A stretch of DNA of 64,000 bases from Actinoplanes sp. NBRC 103695 (lineage in GTDB: Bacteria; Actinomycetota; Actinomycetes; Mycobacteriales; Micromonosporaceae), in assembly GCF_030269485.1 (NCBI RefSeq), contig NZ_BSTL01000014.1:1-64000 (forward strand). The letters run 5' to 3'. The position numbers and the translations under genes were made by a program. Under the pieces are notes generated by a model. The model saw only the letters and a program-made list of their open reading frames with translations. It did not search any database and was not told the origin of the DNA. Below are positions 8,902-18,429 of the stretch, piece after piece. Within the stretch, counting starts at the first letter, position 1. Each line of letters begins with the position of its first letter.

Positions 8902-9034
8902 ACAGGCCCTGGATGCCGACCACGATCGCGATGATGCCGAAGATGCTCAGCAGCAGGGCCGCGCCTCGGAGACCGGACTCGGGGCGGGCCCGTTCGCGGC
9001 CGCGGATGCGGTGCCAGAGCAGGGCCAGGCCCAC
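8798..9034 (-). pseudogene. Possible fragment of a small membrane protein
   Basis: The minus strand encodes LALLWHRIRGRERARP followed by a good transmembrane segment (AALLLSIFGIIAIVVGIQGLF) and then low-complexity arginine-rich sequence to a stop at 8798. Its last third overlaps the plus-strand dehydrogenase stub, so only one of the two can be genuine there. I read it as the remaining middle of a membrane protein truncated at a deletion junction near 8890. No family recognised. Confidence 0.3.
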
Positions 9035-9052
9035 GGACCGAGCCGCCGCCCC

Positions 9053-9220
9053 TGACCGTGCCGGCTCTGGTCATGGTCGGCGCCGGGGCGATACCCGTAC
9101 TCAAGGAGTTGGCGGCGTTGATCGTCGGATGCGACCCACGTGGAGGTGGCAGGCGGCGCGAACCACGACATCCCGGTCGGCGAAACCGCCCGTCTCATGC
9201 GTACTGTTAAGAAGCCTTGA
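9053..9220 (+). pseudogene. C-terminal remnant of an alpha/beta hydrolase
   Basis: Two plus-strand frames together give VPALVMVGAGAIPVLKELAALIVG and, after a one-base shift near 9128, DATHVEVAGGANHDIPVGETARL to a TGA at 9218-9220. This is the layout of the last strand and helix of alpha/beta hydrolases, with the histidine of NHDIP in the place of the catalytic His. The N-terminal two thirds are missing. Confidence 0.5.
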
Positions 9221-9251
9221 TATTTATTGTCATGAGTATGACGATAACGTC

Positions 9252-10535
9252 ATGCGACGACGTCGATGGATATCTCTGCTGGCGGCCGCGACGATGACCG
9301 TGGCCGCGACGGCGGTGATGGCGTACGCCCCCGCGTCCGCCGCCGTGACCTGCACCGCCCCCACCTGGGCCGAGGGCAACACCTACACCGCCGGCGCCCA
9401 GGTCACCTACCAGGCCCGCCAGTACCAGGCGCTGGTCACCCACACCGCCCACCCCGGCGCGGGCTGGAACCCGGCGGCCACTCCCAGCCTGTGGCGTGAC
9501 CTCGGCGCCTGCACGCCAGGTCCCAGCGACCCGCCGCCCAGTGATCCGCCCCCGTCCGACCCGCCGCCGACCGACCCGCCGCCCTCGGGCTGCGGCCAGC
9601 GTCCGAGACCGGCCGGCAAGGTGCTCCAGGGTTACTGGGAGAACTGGGACGGCACCAGCGTCCACCCCGGCCTCGGCTGGATCCCGATCACCGACTCGCG
9701 TCTCGGCCAACACGGCTACAACGTGCTCAACGCGGCGTTCCCGGTGATCCGCTCCGACGGCACCGCCCTGTGGGAGGACGGCATGGACGCCGGCGTCCGC
9801 GTGGCCACCCCGGCGGAGATGTGCGCCGCGAAGGCCTCCGGCAAAACGCTGCTGCTCTCCATCGGCGGCGCCACGGCCGGCATCGACCTCAACTCGAGCA
9901 CGGTCGCCGACCGCTTCATCAGCACCATCGTGCCGATCCTGCAGACCTACCACTTCGACGGCATCGACATCGACATCGAGACCGGCCTGACCGGCAGCGG
10001 CACCTTCACCACCCTGTCCGCGTCCCAGGCCAACCTGATCCGCATCATCGACGGCGTGCTGGCCCGGATGCCCTCCGGCTTCGGCCTGACGATGGCCCCC
10101 GAGACCGCCTACGTGACCGGCGGCAGCGTCGTCTACGGCTCGATCTGGGGCGCGTACCTGCCGATCATCAAGAAGTACGCCGACAACGGCCGCCTCTGGT
10201 GGCTCAACATGCAGTACTACAACGGTTCCATGTACGGCTGCGGCGGCGACTCCTACAACGCCGGTACCGTCCAGGGTTTCGTCGCCCAGACCCAGTGCCT
10301 CAACAACGGCCTGGTCATCCAGGGCGTCACCATCCGCGTCCCCTACGACAAGCAGGTCCCCGGCCTCCCCGCCCAGCCCGGAGCCGGCGGCGGCTACATG
10401 TCCACCGCGCTGGTCACCCAGGCGTACAACTCCTTCAACGGCCAGCTCAAGGGCCTGATGACCTGGTCCGCGAACTGGGACGGCTCGCGCGGCTGGACCT
10501 TCGGAGACAACGTCAAAACCCTTCAAAACCGTTAG
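9252..10535 (+). CDS. Secreted GH18 chitinase with CBM5/12-like domain
   Basis: A 427-residue secreted enzyme. A signal peptide (MRRRRWISLLAAATMTV...PASAA, cleavage near residue 30) is followed by a chitin-binding CBM5/12-like module (residues ~32-82, with WAEGNTYTAGAQVTYQARQYQAL and an ending W). A Pro/Ser/Asp linker of SDPPP repeats comes next, then a GH18 barrel from VLQGYWENWDG. The catalytic DxxDxDxE motif is intact as FDGIDIDIE with Glu243 as proton donor. Chitinase domains of this type are common in streptomycetes and relatives. ATG 9252 is the only start that gives a proper signal peptide. It should hydrolyse chitin outside the cell. Confidence 0.92.
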   Translation: MRRRRWISLLAAATMTVAATAVMAYAPASAAVTCTAPTWAEGNTYTAGAQVTYQARQYQALVTHTAHPGAGWNPAATPSLWRDLGACTPGPSDPPPSDPPPSDPPPTDPPPSGCGQRPRPAGKVLQGYWENWDGTSVHPGLGWIPITDSRLGQHGYNVLNAAFPVIRSDGTALWEDGMDAGVRVATPAEMCAAKASGKTLLLSIGGATAGIDLNSSTVADRFISTIVPILQTYHFDGIDIDIETGLTGSGTFTTLSASQANLIRIIDGVLARMPSGFGLTMAPETAYVTGGSVVYGSIWGAYLPIIKKYADNGRLWWLNMQYYNGSMYGCGGDSYNAGTVQGFVAQTQCLNNGLVIQGVTIRVPYDKQVPGLPAQPGAGGGYMSTALVTQAYNSFNGQLKGLMTWSANWDGSRGWTFGDNVKTLQNR

Positions 10536-10543
10536 GAGTACGG

Positions 10544-10585
10544 GCCCACCGGAGTCCCGCCACCTCGGCGACCTCTCCGGTGGGC
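10544..10585 (+). terminator. Hairpin after the chitinase gene
   Basis: Perfect 11-bp inverted repeat GCCCACCGGAG / CTCCGGTGGGC with a 20-base loop, starting 9 bases after the chitinase stop. No T-run follows, as is usual in high-GC actinobacteria. Confidence 0.6.
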
Positions 10586-10660
10586 CAAGCCTTTGCCGCC
10601 CGTTCCGGGCGGAGCTGCCCACTCCCGCTTTTTGTCGGGGGGTGTGGATAGCCTCACGCC

Positions 10661-10900
10661 ATGTCCGACACGCCCGTGACCGACCGGCGCGACCCCGCCG
10701 ACCAGACTGGCCCAGATCGTCCACGTCCGCCTCCGCCGCCTGTCCACCGAGGAACTCGACCACCGGGACGGCGACTCCTGGTCACCCCGCCAGATCGCCT
10801 TCCACCTGGAGGAGTCCCGCTACTACGCCGACGCCGTCGGCCACCTGCACCGGACTCAGGCCGCGGCCGCTCACGCTCAGCTCAACCACCGGACCGGCCG
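10661..10900 (+). pseudogene. DinB-like protein remnant
   Basis: After an ATG at 10661, a frame change near 10710 leads to LAQIVHVRLRRLSTEELDHR, DGDSWSPRQIAFHLEESRYYADAVG. The SWSPRQIAFHLEES block resembles the metal-binding helix of DinB/YfiT-type proteins (normally 150-170 residues). Only about 65 residues remain before the sequence meets the convergent HD-domain gene. No single frame is open across it. Confidence 0.4.
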
Positions 10901-11568
10901 CCCTCAGCCGCCGCCCACGCGCTCCGCAGTTCCCGCCTCGCCGCGACGCATGGGACGGCAGCACCGGACCGCGCCTCTCCGGAGCGCCGCGCCGCCGACG
11001 TCGAATAGTCGTTCTGGAAGGCGAGCCGGGAGTCGGCACCCGAGCCCAAGCGCTCGAGATGCTCGTCGAGGCCGAGGAAGACCGCCCACGGCTCCCGGCC
11101 CGACGCGCCGGCGAGCGAGCCCACGACGAGGTCCTCCAGGTCGGCCACGCGCCTGGCTTTCCAGACCTTGTCGGCGAGGCTGACGATCAGGTCGTCCAGT
11201 TCGAGGCCGGGCGCGGTCCACGAGGCGTGGGTAGCCGCGAAGCGAGCCAGCCGCGGCTCGAATCCCAGGTCCAGCAGAACTTTCTGACCAGCTCGCTCAT
11301 GCCGTGACCCGGGTGCCGACAGTTCCTCGGGATGCACGGTCTTGCCGATGTCATGCGTGGCGGCGCCGAAGAGAACGGCCCGCCGGTCGAAGGCCGCAGC
11401 CGGATGGTGCGCCGCCAGCCAGTCGACAAGCTCGACAGCGACGTCGTGCACGGCACGCAGATGCGCGGCCAGCCTGGGCGGCGCGTTCAGTTCACGCAGG
11501 AGCGCGGCGGCGTCAGCGGGCAGAGCACGCAGAGGCGGTTCGGTCAGAGCACGCTCCAGCACAGCCAC
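10882..11568 (-). CDS. HD-domain phosphohydrolase-like protein
   Basis: A 228-residue protein with the metal-binding HD signature: His in LRAVHDVAVELVDW (about residue 40) and the His-Asp pair of GAATHDIGK (about residue 72), followed by RHERAGQKVLLDLGF. HD proteins hydrolyse phosphate esters, often of nucleotides; the substrate is unknown. The last ~35 residues are arginine/alanine-rich and overlap the DinB remnant, so the C-terminus may have been extended by a rearrangement. The GTG start at 11568 lies 16 bases after the upstream gene, so the two are probably one operon; nearby alternative GTGs cannot be excluded. Confidence 0.75.
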   Translation of the reverse strand: MAVLERALTEPPLRALPADAAALLRELNAPPRLAAHLRAVHDVAVELVDWLAAHHPAAAFDRRAVLFGAATHDIGKTVHPEELSAPGSRHERAGQKVLLDLGFEPRLARFAATHASWTAPGLELDDLIVSLADKVWKARRVADLEDLVVGSLAGASGREPWAVFLGLDEHLERLGSGADSRLAFQNDYSTSAARRSGEARSGAAVPCVAARRELRSAWAAAEGGRSGG

Positions 11569-11583
11569 TCCAGCTTCAACCGG

Positions 11584-12111
11584 TCAGGAGAACAAGCCGA
11601 GCATCGAATGTTGCCGTTCGTCGAGCAGGAACGGCGCATTCGCCGCCGGTACAGGATAGAGGCGAGCGGCTGCCAGATCGGCCGCACGGATGCTGGTCGC
11701 GATTCCCACCTTGACGCCGCGAGCCGCGAACTCGGCAAGTAGTCGCCGGCTGTCCAGCAGATACACCGACGCGAGTGACCATCGGCGGTGTCTCGCGTTT
11801 CCGGCCCGCCGGGGTGGACCGCTCAGCACGAGGTAGTAGTCGCAGCCGTGCGAGCTGATGTCGATTCCGTCGGCCGCGCTTCCGTAGGTCTTGATGTTGA
11901 CCGTGCGGCCGCGTAGCGGCCCGGACCTGAACCATCCGTCGTAGCCGGCCTGAATCGTGCTCGGTGCGAGGTCGATGTCGAACACGCGCGCGGCCAGGAA
12001 CTCGCCGACGTCACTCTGCCTGGCCGACCGGCCGGTCATCTCCGCGATGCGCTGATCGATCGCGTCGCGTTCGCGGAGCAGACCAGCCAACTGGGCCAAT
12101 CCGTCGTCCAT
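11584..12111 (-). CDS. Conserved-looking protein of unknown function
   Basis: A 175-residue soluble protein starting at ATG 12111. The block VGEFLAARVFDIDLAP...GYDGWF...GRTVNIKTY (residues ~30-75) has the spacing E...D...xK of some PD-(D/E)xK nuclease-fold domains that measure or cut nucleic acids, but this is only a pattern resemblance. The rest (ADGIDISSHGCDYYLVL, WSLASVYLLD) reads as alternating beta strands. It is 16 bases upstream of the HD-domain gene and likely co-transcribed. No family can be assigned with confidence. Confidence 0.6.
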   Translation of the reverse strand: MDDGLAQLAGLLRERDAIDQRIAEMTGRSARQSDVGEFLAARVFDIDLAPSTIQAGYDGWFRSGPLRGRTVNIKTYGSAADGIDISSHGCDYYLVLSGPPRRAGNARHRRWSLASVYLLDSRRLLAEFAARGVKVGIATSIRAADLAAARLYPVPAANAPFLLDERQHSMLGLFS

Positions 12112-12162
12112 CGTCCCGACCCTACTGCCGTCGGCAGTGGATGGACGGTGTGGTCTGCGCGG

Positions 12163-12900
12163 TCAGCGGTGGGCAATGTCGATGAGGATCGCGGTGGCGT
12201 TGTCCTCGCCGGTCTGGAGGGTGTCGGCCAGGAGGCGGGACACCGTGGCATGGGGCGGGCGGTCGGCCGTCAGGGCGACCTGGAGGTGCTCGTAGGAGAG
12301 CTGCCCGTGGACGCCGTCGGTGCAGAGCAGGAGGCGGTCGCCGGGGTGCAGGGGGACGGCCAGGATGTCGGGGGCCGGGGACTCGGGGTGGCCGGCGTAG
12401 CGGGTCAGCTGGTAGCCCGCCCGGTGGCCGGCCTCCGAGTCGAGGGTCAGCCAGCCGTGGACTATGCCCAGCCAGGCCATCGTGTGGTCGGAGGTCAGAA
12501 GCTCCAGGAGGCCGTTGCGCAGCCGGTAGGCGCGGGAGTCGCCCAGTTGCACCAGCCAGGCCAGGTCGCCGTCGCCGACGAAGGCGGTCAGGGTGCAGCC
12601 GGTCAGGCCGGGGATGTCGCGGCCGGCGGCGTGGACGGCTCGCTGGACCTCGGCGCAGGCGGCGAGCAGGGCCTTCGGGCCGGGGGCGGCGGACGCGATG
12701 AAGGTGCCGACCGCGGTGCGGCCGGCGGTGGCGCTGCCGGGGCCGTCGCCCATGCCGTCGGCCACCACCGCGACGGGGCGGGCCGGGTCCAGGTGGAGGA
12801 CGTCGTAGTTGGCGTCGTAGCGGTAGCCGACCACGGTGGCCGCGGCAGCCGTCAGGGTCAGGCCGTCGGTGGTCCAGGTGATCTCAGGGCCGGCGGACAT
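12163..12900 (-). CDS. PP2C-family protein serine/threonine phosphatase
   Basis: A 245-residue compact PP2C domain without extra segments. Metal-binding and catalytic motifs are all present: VVADGMGDGPGSA (about residue 47), GCTLTAFVGDGDLAWLVQLGDSRAYRL (about 105-125), LLLCTDGVHGQLS (about 190) and GEDNATAILI at the C-terminus. It should dephosphorylate Ser/Thr phosphoproteins in the cytoplasm. Its ATG lies inside the end of the AlkZ-like gene (17-base overlap), so it belongs to the pgi-AlkZ-PP2C transcription unit. The partner kinase is not in the immediate vicinity. Confidence 0.9.
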   Translation of the reverse strand: MSAGPEITWTTDGLTLTAAAATVVGYRYDANYDVLHLDPARPVAVVADGMGDGPGSATAGRTAVGTFIASAAPGPKALLAACAEVQRAVHAAGRDIPGLTGCTLTAFVGDGDLAWLVQLGDSRAYRLRNGLLELLTSDHTMAWLGIVHGWLTLDSEAGHRAGYQLTRYAGHPESPAPDILAVPLHPGDRLLLCTDGVHGQLSYEHLQVALTADRPPHATVSRLLADTLQTGEDNATAILIDIAHR

Positions 12901-13975
12901 CGAGATCGAGCTCCAGGAAGTCGGCGTACGGCTGGAGGGCGGCGGTCACCTGTCTGCGGTCGGCGACCTTGATCTTCGCCAGGGGCTGCACCGTGACCGT
13001 GACCTTCTTCGGGCCGAGTGTGCGTTTCCAGGTGGCCACGACGACGCCTGCGCGGACGATCGTGGACTGGAAGATGCCGTTGCCGCCGGGGACGACCGCG
13101 TTCAGGTGGGACGGGTCGGAGAGCATCAGGGAGCGGTCCTTGTAGCCGAGCATGTACTCGTCGAAGCCGGGCAGGGCCAGCCAGTCGTCCAGTTCGGGCG
13201 GCTCGGAGGCAAGCAGCGCGCGGTCGAGGATCTGGCCGTCCGGAAGGGTCACGAGCGCGTCGCCCGCGGCGGCGACCCCCGCGCGGCAGTCGCGGATGGT
13301 CAGGCCCGTCCAGCGGACCAGGTCGGCGACCGTGGCGGGACCGTGCGAGCGGAAGTACCGCAGGGCGATGATCCCCAGAGCCTCCTCACGCGACGGAGCG
13401 GCGGGCGACGACGCCCACTCGTCCAGGAGCACGAACGTCTGCTCCTTGCCCACGTGCGGAGCGATGGCCGTCACGCCGCGCTGGCTCGCGTACCAGAGCA
13501 TGTGGTAACCCTGCTGACCGCTGACGTCGATGCCCGCCTCGGTGAGCGTGCGCAGGCACTCCGCCCGCGTCAGCCGCCCACCTCCGGCGAGGGCCTCGCC
13601 GAGCGTCTCCACCCCTCGCTCCGCGGCGGCCTCCGAGAGGCCGATGATCTCCCGGCGTTTCGCGGCGCCGGCCAGCGCCCGCACCCCCATGAGATCGAGC
13701 ATCCACCGCGCGTCGGCCGACGGGACCAGGTGGACGGTGCCGCGCATCGGCCACGTGCGCACCACGGACCGGTCCTCCAGCGCCGTGGAGATCGCCCCGG
13801 AGGTGAGCGGCAGTCGCGCGCCCAGGGACCAGAGCACCGACGCCATGTCCTGCGCCTGCATCGCGCCGAACCAGCGGACCACCCCGGCGACGTCGGCCGG
13901 ACGTCCGCCGGGGTGGTCCCGGAGCAGCAGGCTGCGCAGGCGCAGGGCTAGTGAATCAACGGCCACGCGCCGCAC
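12884..13975 (-). CDS. Winged-helix (HTH_42) protein, AlkZ/YcaQ-like DNA glycosylase family
   Basis: A 363-residue protein of the winged-helix superfamily that contains AlkZ and YcaQ, which excise crosslinked bases. The early block [23 protein letters not shown] (residues ~32-54) carries the QxQ motif (Gln-Ala-Gln) that in AlkZ is catalytic. It continues with [12 protein letters not shown] and several winged-helix repeats ([26 protein letters not shown]). It may start at GTG 13975 or at GTG 13966. The 5' end overlaps the end of pgi by 20 bases and the 3' end overlaps the PP2C start, indicating translational coupling. A repair function is family-based inference. Confidence 0.8.
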   Translation of the reverse strand: MRRVAVDSLALRLRSLLLRDHPGGRPADVAGVVRWFGAMQAQDMASVLWSLGARLPLTSGAISTALEDRSVVRTWPMRGTVHLVPSADARWMLDLMGVRALAGAAKRREIIGLSEAAAERGVETLGEALAGGGRLTRAECLRTLTEAGIDVSGQQGYHMLWYASQRGVTAIAPHVGKEQTFVLLDEWASSPAAPSREEALGIIALRYFRSHGPATVADLVRWTGLTIRDCRAGVAAAGDALVTLPDGQILDRALLASEPPELDDWLALPGFDEYMLGYKDRSLMLSDPSHLNAVVPGGNGIFQSTIVRAGVVVATWKRTLGPKKVTVTVQPLAKIKVADRRQVTAALQPYADFLELDLDVRRP

Positions 13976-15584
13976 GGTACCGCGTGATCAGCGCGTTCGT
14001 GGAGCTGTCCCGGTCCGTCGCGGGCGTTTCGGGCGAGGTCAGCTTCGGCGCGAGCTGGTTGGCCATGACCTTGCCGAGCTCGACGCCCCACTGGTCGAAC
14101 GAGTTGATCTGCCAGACCGTGCCCTGGGTGAACGTGATGTGCTCGTACAGGGCGATGAGCTGGCCGAGGACGCTGGGCGTCAGCTTGTCCGCGACGATCG
14201 TGGTGGTCGGGTGGTTGCCGGGCATCACACGGTGCGGGGCGACGGCTGCGTCCGTACCCTCCGCCTGGACCTGTTCCAGGGTCTTGCCGAAGGCGAGCGC
14301 GGCGGTCTGGGCGAAGAAGTTGGACATGAACAGGTCGTGCATGCCGCCGATGTCGTGGTTGGGCTCGTTGAACCCGATGAAGTCCGCCGGGATCATCTTG
14401 GTGCCCTGGTGGATGAGCTGGTAGAAGGCGTGCTGGCCGTTGGTGCCGGGCTCGCCCCAGAAGACCTCGCCGGTCTGGTAGCCGACCGGGGAGCCGTCGA
14501 GGCGGACCGCCTTGCCGTTGCTCTCCATGGTGAGCTGCTGCAGGTACGCGGCGAAGCGGTGCAGGTACTGCGAGTACGGCAGGATCGCGTGCGACTGGGC
14601 GCCGAGGAACGTGTCGTACCAGACGTTGAGCAGGCCGAGCAGGGCCGGCACGTTGCGCTCGATCGGCTCGGTGCGGAAGTGCTCGTCGACGGCGTGGTAG
14701 CCGCCGAGCAGGTCGGCGAACTGCTCGCGGCCGATCGAGATCATCACCGACAGGCCGACCGCGGAGGGCAGCGAGTAGCGGCCGCCGACCCAGTCCCAGA
14801 AGCCGAACATGTTCGCCGTGTCGATGCCGAACGCCGCGACCTTGTCGGCGTTGGTACTGACCGCGACGAAGTGCTTGGCGACCGCCGAGTCGTCGCCCAA
14901 TTTCTCCAGCAGCCAGTTGCGGGCCTCGGTGGCGTTGGTCAGCGTCTCCTGCGTGCCGAACGTCTTGGACACGATCACGAACAGGGTGGTCGCCGGGTCC
15001 AGGTCGTGGGTCTTGGCGTAGAGGTCGGTGGGGTCGATGTTGGAGATGAAGCGGCACTCGATCTCCGGCGCCGCGTACGCCCGCAGCGCCTCGTACGCCA
15101 TTACCGGCCCCAGGTCGGAACCGCCGATGCCGATGTTGACCACGGTGGCGATGCGCTCGCCCGTGGCGCCGCGCCACTCGCCGGAGCGCACCTTGTCGCT
15201 GAAGTCGCCCATCCGGTCGAGGACCTCGTGCACGTCGGCGACCACGTCCTGGCCGTCGACCACCAGGCTCGCGTCGCGCGGCAGGCGCAGCGCGGTGTGC
15301 AGCACGGCCCGGTCCTCGGTGACGTTGATGTGCGAGCCTGCGAACATCGCGGCGACGCGCTCGCGCAGCCGCGCCTTCTCCCCCAGCGCCACCAGCGCGG
15401 CGATCACCTCGTCGGTGATCAGGTTCTTGCTGTAGTCCACGTACAGGTCGGCGACCTGTCCGGTGAGCCGTTCGCCGCGCGCCGGATCACTGTCGAACAG
15501 GTCTCGCAGGTGCACGGCGGAGAATTTCTCCGCGAGGCCCTGGACGGCCTGCCACTCGGCGCTGTCGGAAACGTGATCGCTCAT
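13956..15584 (-). CDS. pgi: Glucose-6-phosphate isomerase
   Basis: A 542-residue protein, the usual size for long-form Pgi, starting at ATG 15584. Diagnostic motifs: [22 protein letters not shown] (phosphate loop), [29 protein letters not shown], the catalytic-Glu/His block [14 protein letters not shown] region and the C-terminal [15 protein letters not shown]. It interconverts glucose-6-phosphate and fructose-6-phosphate in the cytoplasm. The following AlkZ-like gene overlaps its end. Nothing unusual in the sequence. Confidence 0.97.
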   Translation of the reverse strand: MSDHVSDSAEWQAVQGLAEKFSAVHLRDLFDSDPARGERLTGQVADLYVDYSKNLITDEVIAALVALGEKARLRERVAAMFAGSHINVTEDRAVLHTALRLPRDASLVVDGQDVVADVHEVLDRMGDFSDKVRSGEWRGATGERIATVVNIGIGGSDLGPVMAYEALRAYAAPEIECRFISNIDPTDLYAKTHDLDPATTLFVIVSKTFGTQETLTNATEARNWLLEKLGDDSAVAKHFVAVSTNADKVAAFGIDTANMFGFWDWVGGRYSLPSAVGLSVMISIGREQFADLLGGYHAVDEHFRTEPIERNVPALLGLLNVWYDTFLGAQSHAILPYSQYLHRFAAYLQQLTMESNGKAVRLDGSPVGYQTGEVFWGEPGTNGQHAFYQLIHQGTKMIPADFIGFNEPNHDIGGMHDLFMSNFFAQTAALAFGKTLEQVQAEGTDAAVAPHRVMPGNHPTTTIVADKLTPSVLGQLIALYEHITFTQGTVWQINSFDQWGVELGKVMANQLAPKLTSPETPATDRDSSTNALITRYRAARGR

Positions 15585-15667
15585 TGTGCTCGACACTCCT
15601 GCGATGGGAACCCGGACTCTCGCGCCCATCGTGGCACGAATCCGATGCCGTCGCCCTGAGAAGAGTC

Positions 15668-18349
15668 TCAGGCGGCGATGGGTGTCCGGATCCCGGTGAC
15701 GAGGATCTCGCCGGCCTCGGCGGCGGGCAGCGGCTTGGAAAGGTAGTAACCCTGCGCGAAGTCGCAGGCCATCTCCCGCAGGGCCCGGAGCTGGACCGCG
15801 TTCTCGATGCCCTCGGCGACGGTCTGCATGCCGAGGCTCTGACCCAGCCGCACGATGGTCCGGACCAGCGCCACGTCCTCGTCGTCGCCGCCCAGCCGGT
15901 CGACGAAAGAGCGATCGATCTTGAGTACGTCCATCGGGAACCGCCGCAGGTAGGCCAGCGAGGAGTACCCGGTGCCGAAGTCGTCCATGGCCAGCGTGAC
16001 CCCGAGCGCCTTGACCCGCTGCAGCTGGGCCAGGTTCTCGTCGGTCTCGGTGAGCACCACGCTCTCGGTCATCTCCAGGCACAGCTGGTCGGCGGGCATC
16101 CGGGTCTCGGCGAGCACCCCGGCGACCAGTTCGGCCAGGTCGTGGTGGTCGAACTGGCGTACCGAGACGTTCACCGCCATCTTGAGCCGGCGGGTGGTTC
16201 CCGCGCCCCAGGCGACCGCCTGGCGGCAGGCCTCGGCCATCACCCAGCGGCCGAGCGGCACGATCAGCCCGGTGGTCTCGGCGATGCCGATGAACTCGAG
16301 CGGCGAGACGATCCCGCGGACCGGGTGGCGCCAGCGGACCAGCGCCTCGAAGCCGGTGATCGCGCCGTCGGCCAGGTCGACGGTGGGCTGGTAGTGCAGG
16401 GTGAACTCGTCGCGTTCCAGGGCGCGGCGCAGGTCGGCCTCCAGCTCCAGACGCTCGACGAGCTCGTCGTGCATGGCCGGGTCGTACACCGCGAATCCGC
16501 TGCCGCCGGCCGCCTTGGCCTTGTACATGGCCAGGTCGGCGTTGCGCTGCAGCTGCTGGACGTCGCCGGCGTCGTCGGCCGAGGCGATGCCGATGCTGGC
16601 GCCGACGTGCAGCTCACGGCCGCCGACCGGGAACGGCTCGGCCAGCGCGGCGATGATCCGCAGCGCGATCGCCTCGGCGTCGTCCATGGCGGTGGCCGAC
16701 TCGACCAGCACGGCGAACTCGTCGCCGCCGAACCGGGCGACCGTGTCGCCGTCGCGCACCGAGTCGCGCAGCCGGTCGGCGACCTGGATGAGCAGCTGGT
16801 CGCCGGCGGCGTGCCCGAGGCTGTCGTTGACCTCCTTGAAGCCGTCCAGGTCGAGGAAGAGGATGGCCATGTCGTCGATGGCGGCGTCCAGCCTCTCCTG
16901 GAACAGCGCCCGGCTGGCCAGCGCGGTCAGCGTGTCGTGGTACGCCTCGTGGACGAGCTGGTCCTGCAGCTCCTTGGCGTCGTGGATGTCCCGGGTGTTG
17001 AGCACCAGGCCGTTGACGGTGGGGTCGTGCAGCAGGTTGGTGATGGTCACCTCGGCCAGCCGCCGGCGGCCGTCGGAGTGCGGCAGCAGCGTCTCGACCA
17101 CGATCGTGGCCAGCGGCCGGTCGAGGACCGCCGCGATGGCCGCGTCGAGCTGCGCGCCCGTACGCCGGCCGACCGCGTCCTTGAGCCGGATGCCGAGCAG
17201 TTCCTCGACCGGGAAGCCGAAGATCCGCTCGACCGACTCGCTCTGGTAGAGGATCGTGCTGTCGGCGTCGATCACCGCCACCGAGTCGGAGCTCTGCTGC
17301 ACCAGCGCGCGGAAGCGATTCTCCCGGGCCTGGAGTTCGGCGGTACGCCCGGCGACCCGCTCCTCGAGCCGTCTCTGCAGCGCCCGGTTCTCCAGCAGGG
17401 TGAGGATCTGCCGGCCGACGATGAGCACGATCAGCACCGAGCGGGTCCACGTGACGAAGGTGTCCGGGCCGGTCAGGGCGTACTGCAGGACGCTGACCAT
17501 CAGTGCGGCCAGGACCGCGACATACGGTACGGCCATCGCGAACGGCTGCTGGTCCTCGGTGGCGCCGCTGTGTTCCCCGGTGGCGGGGATGTCGGGGCGC
17601 CGGGCGGCCAGCAGGATGAGCACGAAACCGGCCAGCCAGCCGACGTCGACGGCGCCGCCGGAGGCGTACGAGTCGTCCAGGCTGAGGTAGGCGAACACGC
17701 TGTCGGCGAGGCCGAGCAGCACCGAGGCGGTGCCGATCAGCATGAACGGCGCCCAGTCCTGCCCGCCGCGACGCAGCATGGCGAGCAGGTAGAGGACGAC
17801 CGTGACGAGGATGACGTCCGACACCGGGTATGCGAGCAGCACGTTCATCTCGAGCGTCGAGTCGCTGCCGGTCCGCAGCAGCGGGTGCAGCACGAAGATC
17901 CAGCTGATCAGCAGCAGGGACGCCGCGACCATCAGGCCGTCGACGACGCTGCGGACCCGGTTGGCGACCGACTGCTGGGCGACCGGGACGAGCAGCAGGC
18001 CGGCCGCGGTGAGCGGAACCATGCCCAGGTAGAAGGCGTCGGCCACCGAGGGCACCGGCACGTCGAGCCCACGGAAGGTCTCGTGGTAGGTCCAGAGGGC
18101 TTCGCCGGTCGCGTACGACAGGGAGCCCAGGCCGATGCCGATCCACGCCCACCGCATCCGCCCCGGCCGGGTGACCGCGCTGAGCAGGCACGCGACTCCG
18201 GCCGCGACGGCGGTCAGGACGATGACGATGTTCGACAGGTCGCGGCCGAACGTCGCCCCGCCGAGACCGGTGGTCAGGCAGGCGGCGACGGCCACGAAGA
18301 GGACCAGGATCGACACGGTTTCGACCCGTCGCCGTCGCCGGACCGCCAT
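15668..18349 (-). CDS. Membrane-bound PAS-GGDEF-EAL protein (c-di-GMP turnover)
   Basis: An 893-residue protein. Residues ~1-310 form about nine to ten transmembrane helices, then a short coiled coil, a PAS domain ([19 protein letters not shown]), a GGDEF diguanylate cyclase domain with an intact [12 protein letters not shown] active site (about residue 540), and an EAL phosphodiesterase domain with [27 protein letters not shown] and KIDRSFV (about 660-850). Both active sites look complete, so it may make and degrade c-di-GMP. The ATG at 18349 has a strong ribosome-binding site (GAGGGTGGG). It lies 84 bases upstream of pgi but seems a separate unit. Confidence 0.93.
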   Translation of the reverse strand: MAVRRRRRVETVSILVLFVAVAACLTTGLGGATFGRDLSNIVIVLTAVAAGVACLLSAVTRPGRMRWAWIGIGLGSLSYATGEALWTYHETFRGLDVPVPSVADAFYLGMVPLTAAGLLLVPVAQQSVANRVRSVVDGLMVAASLLLISWIFVLHPLLRTGSDSTLEMNVLLAYPVSDVILVTVVLYLLAMLRRGGQDWAPFMLIGTASVLLGLADSVFAYLSLDDSYASGGAVDVGWLAGFVLILLAARRPDIPATGEHSGATEDQQPFAMAVPYVAVLAALMVSVLQYALTGPDTFVTWTRSVLIVLIVGRQILTLLENRALQRRLEERVAGRTAELQARENRFRALVQQSSDSVAVIDADSTILYQSESVERIFGFPVEELLGIRLKDAVGRRTGAQLDAAIAAVLDRPLATIVVETLLPHSDGRRRLAEVTITNLLHDPTVNGLVLNTRDIHDAKELQDQLVHEAYHDTLTALASRALFQERLDAAIDDMAILFLDLDGFKEVNDSLGHAAGDQLLIQVADRLRDSVRDGDTVARFGGDEFAVLVESATAMDDAEAIALRIIAALAEPFPVGGRELHVGASIGIASADDAGDVQQLQRNADLAMYKAKAAGGSGFAVYDPAMHDELVERLELEADLRRALERDEFTLHYQPTVDLADGAITGFEALVRWRHPVRGIVSPLEFIGIAETTGLIVPLGRWVMAEACRQAVAWGAGTTRRLKMAVNVSVRQFDHHDLAELVAGVLAETRMPADQLCLEMTESVVLTETDENLAQLQRVKALGVTLAMDDFGTGYSSLAYLRRFPMDVLKIDRSFVDRLGGDDEDVALVRTIVRLGQSLGMQTVAEGIENAVQLRALREMACDFAQGYYLSKPLPAAEAGEILVTGIRTPIAA

Positions 18350-18429
18350 CCCACCCCTCCCCTGCTCACGACTTGATCGTCATAAACCGAGATCGGGCGT
18401 GGCAGGGGTCACTTGAGGATTAGGTCGTG

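Noticed and set aside
2329-9220. Insertion-sequence or prophage remnant as cause of the scarred region
   Set aside because: No transposase, integrase, or terminal inverted repeats could be seen; junctions join metabolic genes directly.
15584-18376. 930-codon plus-strand open frame
   Set aside because: It mirrors the GGDEF-EAL gene in antisense, has His/Arg/Gly-rich low-complexity composition and no recognisable domain.
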